Below are positions 8,777 to 18,244 of a DNA stretch of 40,813 bases, one piece after another. The notes under the pieces were generated by a model. That model was not told the origin of the DNA. It made no database searches and saw only the letters and a list, made by a program, of their open reading frames with translations. Source of the DNA: an uncultured Clostridia bacterium (GTDB lineage: Bacteria > Bacillota > Clostridia > TANB77 > CAG-508); contig CANQTN010000015.1 of NCBI GenBank assembly GCA_947626815.1, forward strand, positions 1-40,813, given 5' to 3'. The first letter of the stretch is position 1. The number at the start of each line of letters is the position of its first letter. The position numbers and the translations under genes are program-made.

Positions 8777-9493
8777 TTGGAGGAAATAAGATTACAAAAA
8801 TATTTAGCAGAAGCGGGAATTGCATCAAGAAGAAAATCAGAAGAACTAATTATAAATGGAAAAATTAAGGTAAATGGAAGAATAGTAACAGAACTTGGAA
8901 CAAAAATAAATGTAAATAAAGACAAAGTAGAATATGAAGGAAAAATTATAAAAACACCACAAGAAAACGTATATATTCTATTAAATAAACCTATTGGATA
9001 TGTTACAACTGTTAAAGATCAATTTAATAGAGATTCTATTTTAGACTTAGTAAAAGTAAAACAAAGAATAGTACCTGTAGGAAGACTAGATATGTATACA
9101 TCAGGAGCTTTAATATTAACAAATGATGGGGATTTTGTATATAAAGTTACACATCCAAAACATGAAATCGAAAAAACATATACTGTTACAATAAAAGGAA
9201 TAATACAAAATGATGAAGTAGAAAAACTAAGAAAAGGCATAAAAATAGAAGACTATACAACAAAACCAGCAAAAGTAAAAATATTAAAAACAGATAAAGA
9301 AAAAAATCAATCCAGATTAGAAATTACAATACATGAAGGAAAAAATAGACAAATTCGTAAAATGTGTGAAGCAATTGGATATAAAGTATTAGCTTTGCAT
9401 AGGAGCAAAATTGCAGGAATAAGTATAAAGGATATACCATTAGGAAAATGGAGATATTTAAAAAAAGAAGAAATAGAAAAAATTAAAAGATAA
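8777..9493 (+). CDS. rluB: RsuA/RluB-type pseudouridine synthase
   Basis: A 238-aa protein from TTG 8777 behind GAGGAGG. An S4 domain (RLQKYLAEAGIASRRKSEEL ... KVNG) is followed by the RsuA-family catalytic core VPVGRLDMYTSGALILTNDG, in which the Asp of GRLD is catalytic, and by EGKNRQIRKMCEAIGYKV near the end. The length fits RluB, which modifies the helix 80-90 region of 23S rRNA. The gap to rluD is 34 bases, so the two are probably co-transcribed. Confidence 0.88.
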   Translation: MEEIRLQKYLAEAGIASRRKSEELIINGKIKVNGRIVTELGTKINVNKDKVEYEGKIIKTPQENVYILLNKPIGYVTTVKDQFNRDSILDLVKVKQRIVPVGRLDMYTSGALILTNDGDFVYKVTHPKHEIEKTYTVTIKGIIQNDEVEKLRKGIKIEDYTTKPAKVKILKTDKEKNQSRLEITIHEGKNRQIRKMCEAIGYKVLALHRSKIAGISIKDIPLGKWRYLKKEEIEKIKR

Positions 9494-9497
9494 TATA

Positions 9498-9526
9498 TTT
9501 ACAATTTGAAAAAAAATCTGTATAAT
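9498..9526 (+). promoter_or_regulatory. SigA-type promoter of the S1-domain gene
   Basis: TTTACA (9498-9503), a 17-base spacer and TATAAT (9521-9526). The expected start of transcription near 9533 excludes the in-frame ATG at 9525 and supports translation from 9561. Confidence 0.7.
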
Positions 9527-9560
9527 GACAATATATATGCTAAAGAAAAGGGAGAAACAA

Positions 9561-10364
9561 ATGAAAACATTAAAATTTAAACCAGAAGGCTGGAATAATG
9601 AAATTACAAAATTAAATGAAGAAAGTATAAACAAGTGCATAAGAGAAGATGAAATATTGCAAGGACTAGTAAAAAAATGTGATGATGAATATAATTTATA
9701 TGTAGCATTTGAAAATGGAATTACAGGAATAATGCCAAGACAAGAAATCGAAGCCATCAATTTAGAAGAAAATGGACTTCCAAAAACAGATATATGCACA
9801 GGAAAAGTACATAAATTTGTACAATTCAAAATAAAAGAAACAATAGATAAAAAAAATATAATAATATCTAGAAAAAAAGTGCAACAAGAGGCATTAAACT
9901 GGGTAAAAAATGACCTAACAGAAGGAACAAAAGTATTAGGAATTGTAAAAAATATTAAACCATATGGAGCCTTTATAGAAATAGGAGGAGGAGTTGTAGG
10001 GTTAGCACATATCGAAGATTTGTCTATAGCAAGAATAAAATCGCCATTTGAAAGACTAAGTATTGGACAAAAAATAGAAGTTATGGTAAAATCAATCAAT
10101 AGAAAAACAGGACAGGTTATATTATCACATAAAGAACTATTAGGTTCATGGGAAGAAAATGCACAAAATTTTATACCAGGCAGTACAGTAAAAGGAATAA
10201 TAAGAGAAACAGAAAAAAATAAAAATGGAATTTTTATAGAATTAGCTCCTAATTTAGTAGGAATGGTAGAATATCAAGAAGGACTAAAATATGGGCAAAC
10301 AGTAGATGTTTACATTAAAAAAATAGATAACGAAAGAAAAAAAATAAAATTGGCAATAATTTAA
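9561..10364 (+). CDS. S1 RNA-binding repeat protein (ribosomal protein S1-like)
   Basis: The start at ATG 9561 has a good RBS (AGGGAG) and lies downstream of the promoter; the product is 267 aa. Three S1-type OB repeats can be followed: a degenerate first one (ILQGLVKKCDDEYNLYVAFE), a canonical second (VLGIVKNIKPYGAFIEIGGG ... IEVMVKSINRKTGQVILSHK) and a third (STVKGIIRETEKNKNGIFIE ... VDVYIKKIDNERKKIKLAI). Proteins of this size in Clostridia are annotated as S1-like, are shorter than the Gram-negative S1, and probably bind mRNA or rRNA. The neighbouring rRNA modification genes agree with a role in translation. Confidence 0.8.
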   Translation: MKTLKFKPEGWNNEITKLNEESINKCIREDEILQGLVKKCDDEYNLYVAFENGITGIMPRQEIEAINLEENGLPKTDICTGKVHKFVQFKIKETIDKKNIIISRKKVQQEALNWVKNDLTEGTKVLGIVKNIKPYGAFIEIGGGVVGLAHIEDLSIARIKSPFERLSIGQKIEVMVKSINRKTGQVILSHKELLGSWEENAQNFIPGSTVKGIIRETEKNKNGIFIELAPNLVGMVEYQEGLKYGQTVDVYIKKIDNERKKIKLAII

Positions 10365-10409
10365 AGATGTAAAATGCAAACAACTTTTACAAGAGGAGGA
10401 ATAAAAATA

Positions 10410-11345
10410 ATGGTAGAAGATAGCCAGATTAAAGCACAAATATCACCATTTGCAATTAGAGAAGGTGAAATAAAAACATTTGATGGAAAAGATGGATATG
10501 TATCAATGAACCAAATTGTACACAAAATTGATATAGGGCATATAAATGAAATTCACTTTGCTATACTAGAATTAGTAAATGAATTTGAATTCATAACATC
10601 TAGACAATTATATCAAATGCTAGAAATAAAAGGAATCGATCCAAAATCACAAGATAAATTAAACAACAAGCTAGATCAACTAATAAAATCTAAAATATTA
10701 ACAAGATATTATTTTACATCAGATGAAGGAAAAGGTATATATAGAATTTATTGTTTAGAAAAAATGGGAAAATATTTACTAAATTCAAAAGAAATCGAAT
10801 GTAAATGGCAACCATCTGACAATACAAAAACAGTACCAATGATAAAAAAAAGGCTAGCTGGAAATCAAACACTAATTGCATATTTAAGAAAAGTAAAAGC
10901 ATTTGACAATTATGTAGTAAAACCCGCAATAACTGCAAAAATCGCAGGAAAAGTATTCAAAGCATCAGGAGGAAGCGTAAAATTAACTAAAAATCAAAGA
11001 TCAATACAATTTGTATTTGAAGTAATAAGAAGAGAAAATGAATGGCAAAAAAAAGTAGTAGAAAAAATGCAGTTATACAAAGAATTTTACGAAAATTTTG
11101 TACCAGGTGATTCAGGATTTAGTAATATGCCACAATTAATTTTAATCTGTGAAGATGAAAAACACATGGCAGAAACATTTAAAGAAATTGTCACAAAAGG
11201 AGTGGAAATACCACAAATAAAATTATATTTTACAACAGATTTAAGACAAAACAAAGAAACTTTAGAAGAAACACTAGTTGAATTTAAACTAGTAGATGGA
11301 AAATATAAAATGGAAAACATAGAATTAAAATTATTAGGAATGTAA
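10410..11345 (+). CDS. Conserved protein of unknown function, winged-helix-like N-terminus
   Basis: ATG 10410 has GAGGAGG at 10393-10399; the earlier in-frame ATG at 10374 has no RBS. The product is 311 aa, soluble, without signal or membrane segments. Residues about 45-125 look like a winged helix (AILELVNEFEFITSRQLYQM ... KLDQLIKSKILTRYYF ... LEKMGKYLLNSK). The C-terminal half has alternating strands and helices including PQLILICEDEKHMAETF, reminiscent of the replication-relaxation/MobC-like group. That resemblance is my impression only. Its stop is just before a long palindromic element, which probably ends the transcript. Confidence 0.5.
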   Translation: MVEDSQIKAQISPFAIREGEIKTFDGKDGYVSMNQIVHKIDIGHINEIHFAILELVNEFEFITSRQLYQMLEIKGIDPKSQDKLNNKLDQLIKSKILTRYYFTSDEGKGIYRIYCLEKMGKYLLNSKEIECKWQPSDNTKTVPMIKKRLAGNQTLIAYLRKVKAFDNYVVKPAITAKIAGKVFKASGGSVKLTKNQRSIQFVFEVIRRENEWQKKVVEKMQLYKEFYENFVPGDSGFSNMPQLILICEDEKHMAETFKEIVTKGVEIPQIKLYFTTDLRQNKETLEETLVEFKLVDGKYKMENIELKLLGM

Positions 11346-11349
11346 TTTG

Positions 11350-11664
11350 TCATTTAGGACAGTCTTTTTTGACAATTTTAGTCATTTAGGATGGTCCTTT
11401 TTGGTAAGTTTTTCGGGGTAGGTATTATATAAAAAAATAAATGAAAAAGTGAATTGAAAAAAGATTAATGTAGAAGTTTTTAAATAATTTTATGGAAAAT
11501 GTTCATGCTTGACATGAAAGGGTGCCATAAAATTATTTTAGAACTTCTTATTAATATTTTTGAACGAACTTTTGAATGTATTTTTTTATATAATACCTAC
11601 CCCGAAAAACTTACCAAAAAGGACCATCCTAAATGATTAAAATTATCAAAAAGGATTGTCCCCA
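11350..11664. repeat. Long inverted-repeat element, copy A
   Basis: Two arms of about 90 bases (from about 11356 and ending near 11663) pair almost perfectly; the inner 50 bases, including GGTAAGTTTTTCGGGGTAGG and its complement, are identical. Inside is a second nested structure (11472-11548): AGAAGTTTTT/AGAACTTCT arms, an ATTTTATGG/CCATAAAAT stem and a TTCATG-CTTGA-CATGAA hairpin. The core is shared with copy B at 19261. The 5' arm contains a 34-base tandem duplication (GTCATTTAGGA twice). The 3' arm supplies the last five codons and the stop of pflA. It probably also works as a bidirectional terminator between the convergent genes. Confidence 0.8.
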
Positions 11665-12388
11665 ATAACAATTTCTTGAGCTTTTTTTATATCATCATCA
11701 TTTGCAGGTCTAACATCATTCAAACCATATTTAATACCAAGATTTTCCCATTTATATTTTCCCATATTGTGATAAGGAAGAAATTCAACTTTCTGAACAG
11801 ACTTTAAACTAGAAATAAAATCTTTTAATTTCAATAAATCTTGCACATCATCAGTAATACCTGGAATAATAACCTGTCTAATCCACATAGGAATATTATT
11901 AGCACTCAAATAACGAGCAAAATCCAATTCTAATTTATTAGATTTTCCAACTAATTTTTTACACTTTTCATCATCAATATGTTTAATATCCAATAAAACC
12001 AAATCTGTAAGACTAAGTAACTTTTTTATATCATCAGTTAAATTAACCATACCGTGAGGTGTCAATACAAGTATGAATATTATGCTCTTTTAATTTAGTA
12101 AAAAGTTCAATCAAAAAATTAACTTGCAAAAGCGGTTCACCACCTGTAACAGTAACACCACCGGTTAGGATAAATATAATTTTTATAACGTAAAGTTTTA
12201 TTAAAAATCTCATCTAATGAAACAGATTTACCATTATCAATATCCCAAGTATCACGATTATGACAATATTTACATTGCAAATGACAACCTTGCATAAAAA
12301 TAACAAATCTAATACCAGGTCCATCAACTGTACCAAAAGACTCAATAGAATGTATCTTAGCTTGACATTTTAAGTTTTTATTGTTCAT
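11646..12388 (-). CDS. pflA: Pyruvate formate-lyase activating enzyme, split by two CGG +1 sites
   Basis: A radical-SAM glycyl-radical activase. Residues 1-75 contain the CX3CX2C cluster motif (Cys35, Cys39, Cys42 in GCHLQCKYC). At 12161-12163 (minus strand) the frame reads AAC-CGG-TGG and would stop after eight codons. Skipping the C gives [14 protein letters not shown], the SAM-binding GGEP segment. 36 residues later, TCA-CGG-TAT at 12052-12054 again precedes a near stop, and skipping the C gives [13 protein letters not shown] and then DLVLLDIKH. With both skips the protein is 246 aa, the usual PflA length. Both restored glycines are expected family residues. It follows pflB with an 11-base gap in one operon. 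The last codons lie in the arm of a repeat. Without +1 decoding this would have to be a pseudogene beside an intact pflB. Confidence 0.9.
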
Positions 12389-12399
12389 TTAAAATCACC

Positions 12400-14637
12400 T
12401 TAAATTCTCTCATGAATAGTTCTATTAATAACATCTAATTGTTGTTCTTTAGTTAATTTAGTAAAGTTTACAGCATAACCAGAAACACGAATAGTTAATT
12501 GAGGATATTTTTCTGGATGCTTCATAGCATCTTCTAATAAACTTCTATCAAAAACATTAACATTGATATGATGACCAGTTTGTGCAAAATATCCATCTAA
12601 CATATTCACTAAATTAGTTACTCTGTCATCTTCAGTTTTTCCAAGCGTTTTTGGAGTTATTGAAAATGTATAAGATATACCATCCTCTGCAGAAGGAAAT
12701 GGCAATTTTGCAATAGTGTTCATAACAGCTAAAGCACCATTTACATCTCTTCCATGAAGAGGATTTGCACCAGGTCCAAAAGGTTCACCAGCTTTTCTAC
12801 CATCAGGTGTAGTACCTGTGGATTTTCCATAAACAACATTAGAAGTGATAGTAAGTATTGACAAAGTGTGTTTTGAATTTCTATAAGTTTGATGTTTCTT
12901 TAATTTATTAATAAATGTTTTTACAACATCAATTGCAATATCATCAACACGATCGTCATCATTACCATACTTTGGAAAATCTCCATCAATTTCATAATCA
13001 ATAGCAAGACCATCATCATTTCTAATAACTTTTACTTTAGCATATTTTATTGCAGATAAAGAATCAGCAACAACTGATAAACCAGCAATTCCACAAGCCA
13101 TTGTTCTTATAATTTCTCTATCATGAAGGGCCATTTCAATTGCTTCATAAGAATATTTGTCATGCATATAATGAATAGCATTTAAAGCTTTTATATAAAT
13201 TTTTGCAACATAATCCATCATTTGATCAAATTTTTCCATAACTTCATTATAATCTAGATATTCAGAAGTTATGGATTCATATTTAGGAGTAATTTGTTTA
13301 CCAGATAATTCATCTCTACCACCATTTATAGCGTACAATAAAGCTTTTGCAAGATTTGCTCTTGCACCGAAAAATTGCATTTGTTTACCTATTTTCATTG
13401 GGGATACACAACAAGCAATACCATAATCATCACCTAAAGTAATTCTCATTAAATCATCATTTTCATATTGAATAGAAGAGGTATTAATTGATAATTTTGT
13501 TGTAAATCGCTTAAAACCATTAGGAAGCCTTGTAGACCATAAAACTGTTAAATTTGGCTCAGGGGCAGGACCTAATGTTTGAAGAGTGTGCAAAAGTCTA
13601 AAAGAATTTTTAGTAACCAAAGTTCTTCCATCAATTCCCATACCACCAATACTTTCAGTAACCCAAACAGGATCACCACTAAATAGTTCATTATATTCAG
13701 GAGTACGTAAAAAACGAACTAATCTTAATTTCATAACAAAATGATCCATAATTTCTTGTGCTTCTTGTTCTGTTAAAATACCATTTTTTAAATCTCTTTC
13801 AAAATAAATGTCTAAAAATGTAGAAGTTCTACCAAGACTCATGGCAGCACCATTTTGATCTTTAATAGCACCTAAATATCCAAAATATAACCATTGAACA
13901 GCCTCTTTAGCATTAGTTGCAGGTTTAGAAATATCAAAACCATATTTTGAAGCCATTACTTTTAAAGCATTTAAAGCATCTATTTGCTCACTAATTTCTT
14001 CTCTTTCTCGAATAACAGATTCAGTAAACTCATCTACATCTAAAATATCTAAATCTTTTTTCTTTTCTTCAATTAAACAATCTACTCCATATAAAGCAAC
14101 TCTTCTATAATCACCTATAATTCTTCCACGACCATATCCATCTGGAAGACCTGTAAGTAAGTGAGAAGACCTAGCAGCTCTTATATCAGGAGTATAAACA
14201 CTAAAAACACCATCATTATGTGTTTTTCTATATTTATGAAAAATTTCATCAACTTCTTCATCAACTTTTCTTCCATAAGCTTCACAAGACTTTTCAACAA
14301 TTCTAATACCACCAAATGGCATTATAGCTCTTTTTAAAGGTGCATCTGTTTGAAGACCAACAATATCTTCCAAATCTTTATCAATATATCCAGCCTCATG
14401 ACTAGAAACAGTAGAAACAGTTTTAGTGTCAACATCTAAAACTCCACCTTTACTGTCTTTTTCTTTTTGATATAAACTTAAAACTTTATTCCATAGCTTT
14501 TTAGTTTTTTCAGTAGCATCACTTAAAAAAGTATCATCTCCTTCATAAGGTGTATAATTTTTTTGAATAAAATCTCTAACATTTATCTCATATTGCCATT
14601 CACCATTTTCAAATCCATTCCATTGATCAAATTTCAT
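12400..14637 (-). CDS. pflB: Formate C-acetyltransferase (pyruvate formate-lyase)
   Basis: A 745-aa enzyme converting pyruvate and CoA to formate and acetyl-CoA during fermentation. The start is ATG 14637 with AGGAGG 6 bases upstream ([15 protein letters not shown]); the longer open frame upstream of it is not homologous. The active-site pair Cys409-Cys410 is in [20 protein letters not shown]. The glycyl radical Gly720 is in [13 protein letters not shown]. Length and both motifs are complete. No in-frame CGG was found. The activase pflA follows 11 bases downstream. It is transcribed divergently from the cysteine-protease gene. Confidence 0.97.
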   Translation of the reverse strand: MKFDQWNGFENGEWQYEINVRDFIQKNYTPYEGDDTFLSDATEKTKKLWNKVLSLYQKEKDSKGGVLDVDTKTVSTVSSHEAGYIDKDLEDIVGLQTDAPLKRAIMPFGGIRIVEKSCEAYGRKVDEEVDEIFHKYRKTHNDGVFSVYTPDIRAARSSHLLTGLPDGYGRGRIIGDYRRVALYGVDCLIEEKKKDLDILDVDEFTESVIREREEISEQIDALNALKVMASKYGFDISKPATNAKEAVQWLYFGYLGAIKDQNGAAMSLGRTSTFLDIYFERDLKNGILTEQEAQEIMDHFVMKLRLVRFLRTPEYNELFSGDPVWVTESIGGMGIDGRTLVTKNSFRLLHTLQTLGPAPEPNLTVLWSTRLPNGFKRFTTKLSINTSSIQYENDDLMRITLGDDYGIACCVSPMKIGKQMQFFGARANLAKALLYAINGGRDELSGKQITPKYESITSEYLDYNEVMEKFDQMMDYVAKIYIKALNAIHYMHDKYSYEAIEMALHDREIIRTMACGIAGLSVVADSLSAIKYAKVKVIRNDDGLAIDYEIDGDFPKYGNDDDRVDDIAIDVVKTFINKLKKHQTYRNSKHTLSILTITSNVVYGKSTGTTPDGRKAGEPFGPGANPLHGRDVNGALAVMNTIAKLPFPSAEDGISYTFSITPKTLGKTEDDRVTNLVNMLDGYFAQTGHHINVNVFDRSLLEDAMKHPEKYPQLTIRVSGYAVNFTKLTKEQQLDVINRTIHERI

Positions 14638-14869
14638 AAAATACCTCCTAAAAATAAAAATATATATTATATTATTACCGTTTATAACAGATATTATAAT
14701 AGCATATAGACAAAATAAAAGCAAGAAATAAAAATTTAAAATAGCTAAGAAAAAAATTTCCAATAAATTGATAATAACAACTAGTAAAATGTAATGAAAC
14801 TGTAACAAAAAAATGTTGTTATAATAAGAATAATATGATAAAATAAGAATAGAAAGGAATGAAAGCAAA
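14638..14869. promoter_or_regulatory. Divergent promoter region between pflB and the C1 protease
   Basis: On the plus strand an extended -10 (TGTTATAAT, 14817-14825) precedes the protease gene; I see no good -35 hexamer for it. On the minus strand a TATAAT-like box (around 14691-14697) lies upstream of pflB. No clear operator palindrome was recognised. Confidence 0.4.
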
Positions 14870-17529
14870 ATGAAAACTAAAAAAGCAATAAAAATAATAA
14901 CAATTTTTATAATTACAGTTACTTTATTATCTTTTAGACAAATATATGCTAAATCAACATTAGAAGAAAAATTTACATTTTCAGAATACAGTGAAGAATT
15001 TAAAAAATGGTTAGCTCTTAGTGAAGAAGAAAAAAGCAAAGTAATTCAGCCTAATATGTTTAATATAAAAAAGAAAACAAATAATATACAATATTTAAAA
15101 AGTATTAATAATATTTTAAAAACAGCACAATTATTAGAAGGAACAGCTTTAAACAAATATAATTTAAAAGATGACATAGAAGACAATATAAAAATAAGAA
15201 ATCAATTAGACACAGGAACATGTTGGGCATTTTCATCAATAGCAGCATTAGAAAGTAATTTAGCATTGCAAGATAAGAAAAACAATAAAACAACTGTAGA
15301 ATATGACTATTCAGAAAGGCATATGGACTATGCTACAACAAGAAATGCATTCTTAAATGATAAAGTAAATGAAAAAGGATTTACAAGAGAGCCTAAGGCA
15401 GGTGGAGGATTTTTCCTAGCAAATGAATACTTTATGAATGGTAGTGGAGCTATAGTGGAAGGAGACATGCCTTTTGAAAATAACCAAGAGCCAATAGATA
15501 TATCAGCAATAGACAAAACTGTAGCTACTACAGTAAATGACATAGTAGTATTTCCAACATTAGATGACAAATCAAGTGAAGAAGATAGAAGGCAATTAAT
15601 TAATACAATGAAAGAACACATAACAAATTACGGAGGTATTTATACAGCTATCCATTTAGTGTCATCATTAATTGACGATTATTATAATAATCAAACAGGT
15701 GCAGCATATTGCAATAATAGAAATGCTCAATTACTAAATCATGCGGTTACAATAATAGGATGGGATGATGAGTATGCAGTAGATAAATTTAATACCAAAA
15801 ATCAGCCAACAAACAAAGGTGCTTGGATAGCAAAAAATTCATGGGGAGAGTATGGAAAATTAGATTTAGAGGAAACAAAAGAACAATATTTTGAGGAATA
15901 TTCACAAGAATGTCAAGCAAACGGAATGGACAACAAAAGACCAAATTACAGAAGAATTTATAAAGAACAAATTAGTAGAAAAAGGATATACAGAAAATAA
16001 AATAACAATAACAGATAACACAATAAACATAGAAATCGGGGACAAGGGATATATATACATTTCTTATGAAGATGTTACCATATATCAAACTTTATATGGA
16101 ATAGAAAAAGCATCAGCAAGCAAAGATTACTATAATATATATCAAAATGACTATTTAGGAATGTCAGCTACTATGTCAACTTCCAGTGAAGAAAATTTAT
16201 ATTTTGCAAATGTATTTAAAAGAGATGCTAATTTAAAAGAGGTACTAGATAAAATAAGTGTATATTCACCAGGAGGATATACATGCAAAGTATTAGTAAA
16301 TCCAAATGGTAGTAGCAAAAATAAAAGTGATTTAAAAGAAGCTAAACTACAAGCAGGTGAAAACGAAAGCTTTGGTGCAGGATATCATACAATAGAATTT
16401 GCAGAACCAATAAAATTAACAGGAGAAACATTTACTGTTGTTATAGAAGTAATAGGAGGAGAAAGAACTGTAGCAATAGAATCTAAAACAGAAAATAGTC
16501 CTTGGGCAGATGCAATAGTTAATGAAGGAGAAAGTTTTTTAACACTAGAAACTGATTTTCAAAATGGAGAATGGATAGATACAGCTAAAAAAATAGAAAC
16601 AATTCAACATCCAGGAAATACATGTATAAAAGCATATACACAAAAAGACGAATCAAAAGAACCAGAGAATCCAACAAATCCAAGTAACCCAACAAACCCA
16701 GACGATCCAACAAATCCAAGTAACCCAACAAACCCAGACGATCCAACAAATCCAAGTAACCCAACAAACCCAGACAATCCAACAGATCCAAGTGATCCAA
16801 CTAAACCAAGTGACCCAACTAAGCCAGACGATCCAACAAAACCAAGTGATCCAACTAAGCCAGACAATCCAACGAATCCAGAGCCACAAACTCCAACTCC
16901 ATCAAACTTTGAACAAAGTTCAGCAGCTTTAACTGAAGCAAAAATATATTTAGATTCAAAAGACATAGAAAATTCATATACAAAAATAAAAATAAAAGTT
17001 TCAAATATAAAAATAGGAAATGAAAAAAATAGTTACACATATTATTATTATTTATCAGGAAAAAAAGGAGAAAATAATATCGCAGAAGAAAAATGGACAA
17101 AAGCAACAACACAAAAAGAAAATGATGGAACATATTCAATAATTATAGATATAGACTCAAAAAATATAAAAAATATTGAAGAATTAAATGAAGCAGACAA
17201 CATATACATATATATAAAAGAAATAGCACAAATAGATAATCAAACAAAACAAACAATTAGTACATTACAAATAAAAAACCAAGCAACTCCTGAACTCTAT
17301 GTAGATGGAACAAAAATAGGAAATTTAGAAGATTATTTTGAACAAATTAGTGGGTCAAGTAACCAACGGCAATAGTGAACAACAAGTTCAAACACAAACA
17401 CAAAATGATAAAACAGTAGCTAATAGAATATTACCACAAACAGGAATAGTATCACTTATAATAGCAACAATATTTATTATAATAATAGGTGGTTATAGCT
17501 ATATAAAATACAAAAATATAGATAAATAA
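14870..17529 (+). CDS. Secreted papain-family (C1A) peptidase with LPQTG wall anchor, two +1 frame changes
   Basis: A signal peptide (residues 1-28, ending RQIYAKS) is followed by a C1A peptidase domain with Cys118 ([12 protein letters not shown]), His291 ([14 protein letters not shown]) and Asn323 (AKNSWGE). Then come a lectin-like beta domain, a Pro/Asn/Asp repeat linker (16671-16880), another beta domain, and a sorting signal LPQTG (17431-17445) with a hydrophobic helix and Lys-rich tail. Two +1 changes are needed. The first lies between about 15920 and 15940, most simply at AAC-AAA-A-GAC, where the frame moves to [12 protein letters not shown] and later [12 protein letters not shown]. The second is CAA-CGG-CAA at 17367-17369: skipping the C gives [11 protein letters not shown] and leads to LPQTG, while the unshifted frame stops two codons later. 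The full product is 885 aa. It probably degrades external protein at the cell surface. Confidence 0.8.
16671..16880 (+). repeat. Tandem coding repeat (Pro-Thr/Ser-Asn/Asp-Pro linker)
   Basis: About six degenerate 36-base units beginning CCAACAAATCCAAGTAACCC encode [17 protein letters not shown] units. The first three are nearly identical; later ones drift to [13 protein letters not shown]. It is a typical stalk between surface domains and a likely site of unit-number variation. It also creates spurious open frames on the opposite strand. Confidence 0.9.
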
Positions 17530-17532
17530 AAC

Positions 17533-17650
17533 ACGGAATTAACATTTTCTAAAAAGCAAAGCTTTAAAGAAAATTTAAACTCCGCATATTTATCTTCTAC
17601 AGAAAGTCTATCGTTTTTTCAACGATGACTTTCCTAGAATATAAAAAAAA
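17533..17650. repeat. Composite hairpin repeat, copy 1
   Basis: Two successive hairpins. The first (17533-17585) pairs CGGAATTAACATTTTCT with AGAAAATTTAAACTCCG around AAAGCAAAGCTTT. The second (17601-17633) pairs GAAAGTC-ATCGTT with AACGATGACTTTC and is followed by CTAGAATATAAAA. A very similar composite lies at 23879-23994. Confidence 0.75.
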
Positions 17651-17708
17651 CGGAATTAAAATTTTCTAATCAATTTATTTTGTACAGAAAATTTTAGTTT
17701 CGTTTTTT
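17649..17708. terminator. Bidirectional terminator between the protease and the XRE regulator
   Basis: AACGGAATTAAAATTTTCT (17649-17667) pairs with AGAAAATTTTAGTTTCGTT near 17687-17705. There is an A-run before and a T-run after, so it can terminate both convergent genes. The stem belongs to the same sequence family as the composite repeats. Confidence 0.7.
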
Positions 17709-17709
17709 A

Positions 17710-18036
17710 TTAATCTGTTTCAACAATTGTTTTTGCGACATTGTATATTAATTTTTGCTTTTCAGGAGAGCATTTTTTTATTAATTCAGAAAATTCTTTA
17801 TTCAAATAGGCTTTTGAATTACTTGAAGCACCATTTAAAACATAACCTTCTGTAACATCTAATAAATTACATAATTGATTTAATCTTTTTAAATTTATAT
17901 GAGAATTTCCCCTTTCAACTCTACTCAAAAAAGCTACTGAAACATCAATTCGTTCTGCTAATTCTTCTTGAGTTAAATTTTTAGCAAGTCTTGCTTGTTT
18001 AATTCTTTGTCCTATTACTGCATAATCTAGAGCCAT
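17710..18036 (-). CDS. XRE-family transcriptional regulator
   Basis: A 108-aa protein. Residues about 9-65 form a complete Cro/C1 helix-turn-helix (GQRIKQARLAKNLTQEELAE, then VSVAFLSRVERGNSHINLKR). The C-terminal 40 residues (SNSKAYLNKEFSELIKKCSP) are short and charged, possibly for dimerisation. It starts at ATG 18036 with AGGTGAT upstream and is divergent from the M23 peptidase gene across a 208-base gap. It may control that gene or itself; the target is not visible. Confidence 0.85.
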   Translation of the reverse strand: MALDYAVIGQRIKQARLAKNLTQEELAERIDVSVAFLSRVERGNSHINLKRLNQLCNLLDVTEGYVLNGASSNSKAYLNKEFSELIKKCSPEKQKLIYNVAKTIVETD

Positions 18037-18186
18037 TTAAATCACCTTCCTATTCTAAATACAATTAATATAGCATTTTAGAGTTTAAATTTACAGAAAC
18101 TAAAAAATACAAAGAGAACACATAGGTAAAAAATAATGTTAAATTCAAACTAAAAAGTAAATTAAAATAAAAAATGAATACAAAAT

Positions 18187-18215
18187 TTGATTTTGAATAC
18201 AATATATGTTATAAT
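18187..18215 (+). promoter_or_regulatory. Promoter of the M23 peptidase gene
   Basis: TTGATT (18187-18192), a 17-base spacer and TATAAT (18210-18215), 29 bases before the TTG start codon at 18245. Confidence 0.7.
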
Positions 18216-18244
18216 AAAACATGGCTGTAAAAAAAGGAGTGTGA

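Noticed and set aside
11350..11664. Element A considered as a group II intron or full insertion sequence
   Set aside because: There is no ORF, no domain V-like motif and it is too short. It is a palindromic element only.
14638..15039. Upstream extension of the pflB open frame to 15039
   Set aside because: The extension overlaps the divergent protease gene and its promoter, and PFL homology with a good RBS begins at 14637.
16671..16880. Regular repeats considered as a CRISPR array
   Set aside because: The units are contiguous coding repeats without unique spacers, and no cas genes are present. I saw no CRISPR array in the window.
16585..16966. Open frames on the minus strand rich in Trp, Gly and Leu across the protease linker
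   Set aside because: They are mirror images of the Pro/Asn repeat DNA, with no RBS or homology.
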